The position numbers were made by a program, and so were the translations under genes. Below, piece after piece: positions 5,766-6,439 of a DNA stretch of 6,439 nt. The stretch covers positions 1-6,439 of the forward strand of contig PMYF01000264.1 of NCBI GenBank assembly GCA_003171295.1, in the 5' to 3' direction. This DNA comes from Acidobacteriota bacterium (GTDB lineage Bacteria; Acidobacteriota; Terriglobia; UBA7540). The first letter of the stretch is position 1. Every line of letters begins with the position of its first letter. The notes under the pieces were generated by a model. It was not told the origin of the DNA, did not search any database, and worked only from the letters and a program-made list of their open reading frames with translations.

Positions 5766-6291
5766 TGCCCCCCTCCTTTTCTTCTTCCTTCTTCATTCCG
5801 ATTTCCGACCGCAACTTATCTAACTTCTCAGTATTTGAAACGGCATCCAACAGGACCTCGTCCAATTTGTCGTTGGTCTGCAACGTACCTTTCAGGTCAT
5901 TGAGACGGGTACGGAGTTCGAGCAGTTCGCGCAAAGGTTTCACCTGCCGGGCAACCTTCTCAGGCTCGAAGTCCTCCATACGCTTGAAGTTGAGATCGAC
6001 CTTCAACTGTCCCACATTGTCGTCTTCGCTCAGCTTGTTATCCACAGAAAATGCCACGTGAGGTTTCATGCTTTCCAAGACGCTGTCAAAATTATCCAGC
6101 GTTACTTCAATAAACCTTCGATCCTTCAGCTTGGGAAGTTGATCGACAGGCTGACCAGAGAAATCACCCATGACTCCCATTACGAATGGGAGTTCTTTAA
6201 TTTCAATCGCACCTCCCGTCTCCACGTCGTAGGTAACATGGACACGTGGGGGTCGTACCCTTTCAAGCCTCTTCTGGACGCTCTCTGCCAT
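5758..6291 (-). CDS. tssB: TssB, T6SS small contractile sheath subunit
   Basis: TssB (VipA/ImpB family) pairs with TssC to make the sheath protomer. The 177-residue protein starts MAESVQKRLERVRPPRVHVT (1-20) and continues YDVETGGAIEIKELPFVMGV (21-40), MGDFSG (41-46), DRRFIEVTLDNFDSVLESMK (57-76) and LKVDLNFKRMEDFEPEKVAR (96-115). It ends in a charged helical tail (about 119-177) with a Lys/Glu/Gly-rich end. All of this is typical of the family. The ATG at 6291 is preceded by AAGGAG (6298-6303) at 6-nt spacing and is the first gene after a near-consensus promoter, so it is the likely first cistron of the operon. In TagJ-containing systems the N-terminal segment of TssB is the TagJ contact, which fits tagJ being present here. 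Confidence 0.98.
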   Translation of the reverse strand: MAESVQKRLERVRPPRVHVTYDVETGGAIEIKELPFVMGVMGDFSGQPVDQLPKLKDRRFIEVTLDNFDSVLESMKPHVAFSVDNKLSEDDNVGQLKVDLNFKRMEDFEPEKVARQVKPLRELLELRTRLNDLKGTLQTNDKLDEVLLDAVSNTEKLDKLRSEIGMKKEEEKEGGNG

Positions 6292-6297
6292 AGGGCA

Positions 6298-6303
6298 CTC
6301 CTT
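6298..6303 (-). promoter_or_regulatory. Shine-Dalgarno of tssB
   Basis: AAGGAG on the minus strand lies 6 nt before the tssB ATG. It is a near-ideal ribosome site and fixes the start at 6291. Confidence 0.85.
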
Positions 6304-6344
6304 AATCTAAGCGTATTTAATTGGCGTTTCGCCTTGTTTGCTGT

Positions 6345-6374
6345 ATTGTAAACAAAATGTCCTGCCGTTGTCAA
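6345..6374 (-). promoter_or_regulatory. Strong sigma70-type promoter of the tss operon
   Basis: On the minus strand there is a perfect TTGACA (6374-6369), an 18-nt spacer that is T-rich at its end, and TACAAT (6350-6345; five of six to consensus). Transcription would start near 6338, giving a leader of about 47 nt before tssB. No other promoter of comparable quality was noticed in the window, so it probably drives the whole tssB-to-tssE transcript. I saw no sigma54-type GG-N10-GC element here. Confidence 0.75.
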
Positions 6375-6439
6375 TGGAAAAGCGAATGGAACAGCCTGTA
6401 CTGTACCCTCGCTGCGCAGCTGTGCGCGCCGGAGAGAAA
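6375..6439. other. Region upstream of the operon promoter, with small palindromes
   Basis: No gene is supported here. Two short symmetric sequences lie upstream of the -35 box: GTACTGTAC at 6398-6406, centred about 28 nt from the -35, and GCTGCGCAGC at 6411-6420, a perfect 10-nt palindrome. Either could be a regulator site, but such short symmetries are also expected by chance. Confidence 0.3.

Overview
The window is the front part of a type VI secretion system (T6SS) structural operon. Every gene lies on the minus strand, so transcription runs from high to low coordinates. In transcription order the genes are tssB (small sheath subunit), tssC (large sheath subunit), a first hcp (tube protein), a broken copy of the 5' third of tagJ, a second and divergent hcp, an intact tagJ/impE, tssA, and the first 100 codons of tssE, which runs off the left edge. 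The content (tssBC, hcp, tagJ, tssE close together) resembles the TagJ-containing clusters typified by the Pseudomonas aeruginosa H1-T6SS. This implies a two-membraned, Gram-negative-type bacterium. The sequence is moderately GC-rich. I cannot fix the phylum; the proteins would fit a non-enterobacterial lineage such as Acidobacteria, Verrucomicrobia or a deltaproteobacterial group, but that is only an impression.

Layout: 6292-6439 is the operon leader, with a near-consensus sigma70-type promoter (TTGACA, 18-nt spacer, TACAAT) and a good Shine-Dalgarno for tssB. tssB and tssC overlap by 8 nt. The tssC-hcp1 gap (4191-4274) carries a perfect 12-bp inverted repeat. The hcp1-hcp2 gap (3445-3701) is not random intergenic DNA: it repeats the hcp-tagJ junction and reads as a frameshifted, 3'-truncated tagJ. 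hcp2-tagJ (38 nt apart), tagJ-tssA (6 nt apart) and tssA-tssE (one shared base, TAATG) are closely packed.

Working together: TssB and TssC build the contractile sheath around a tube of Hcp hexamers. TssA organises baseplate docking and sheath or tube polymerisation. TssE is the gp25-like baseplate wedge that starts the sheath. TagJ is an accessory protein linked to ClpV-dependent sheath recycling. No effector, immunity, VgrG, PAAR or ClpV gene is in the window.

The least ordinary feature is the hcp duplication. hcp2 sits between two 60-nt direct repeats (50 of 60 positions identical by eye), one in a dead tagJ fragment and one in the real tagJ start, each exactly the same distance from its upstream hcp stop codon. 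The two Hcp proteins themselves are much more diverged than this junction.
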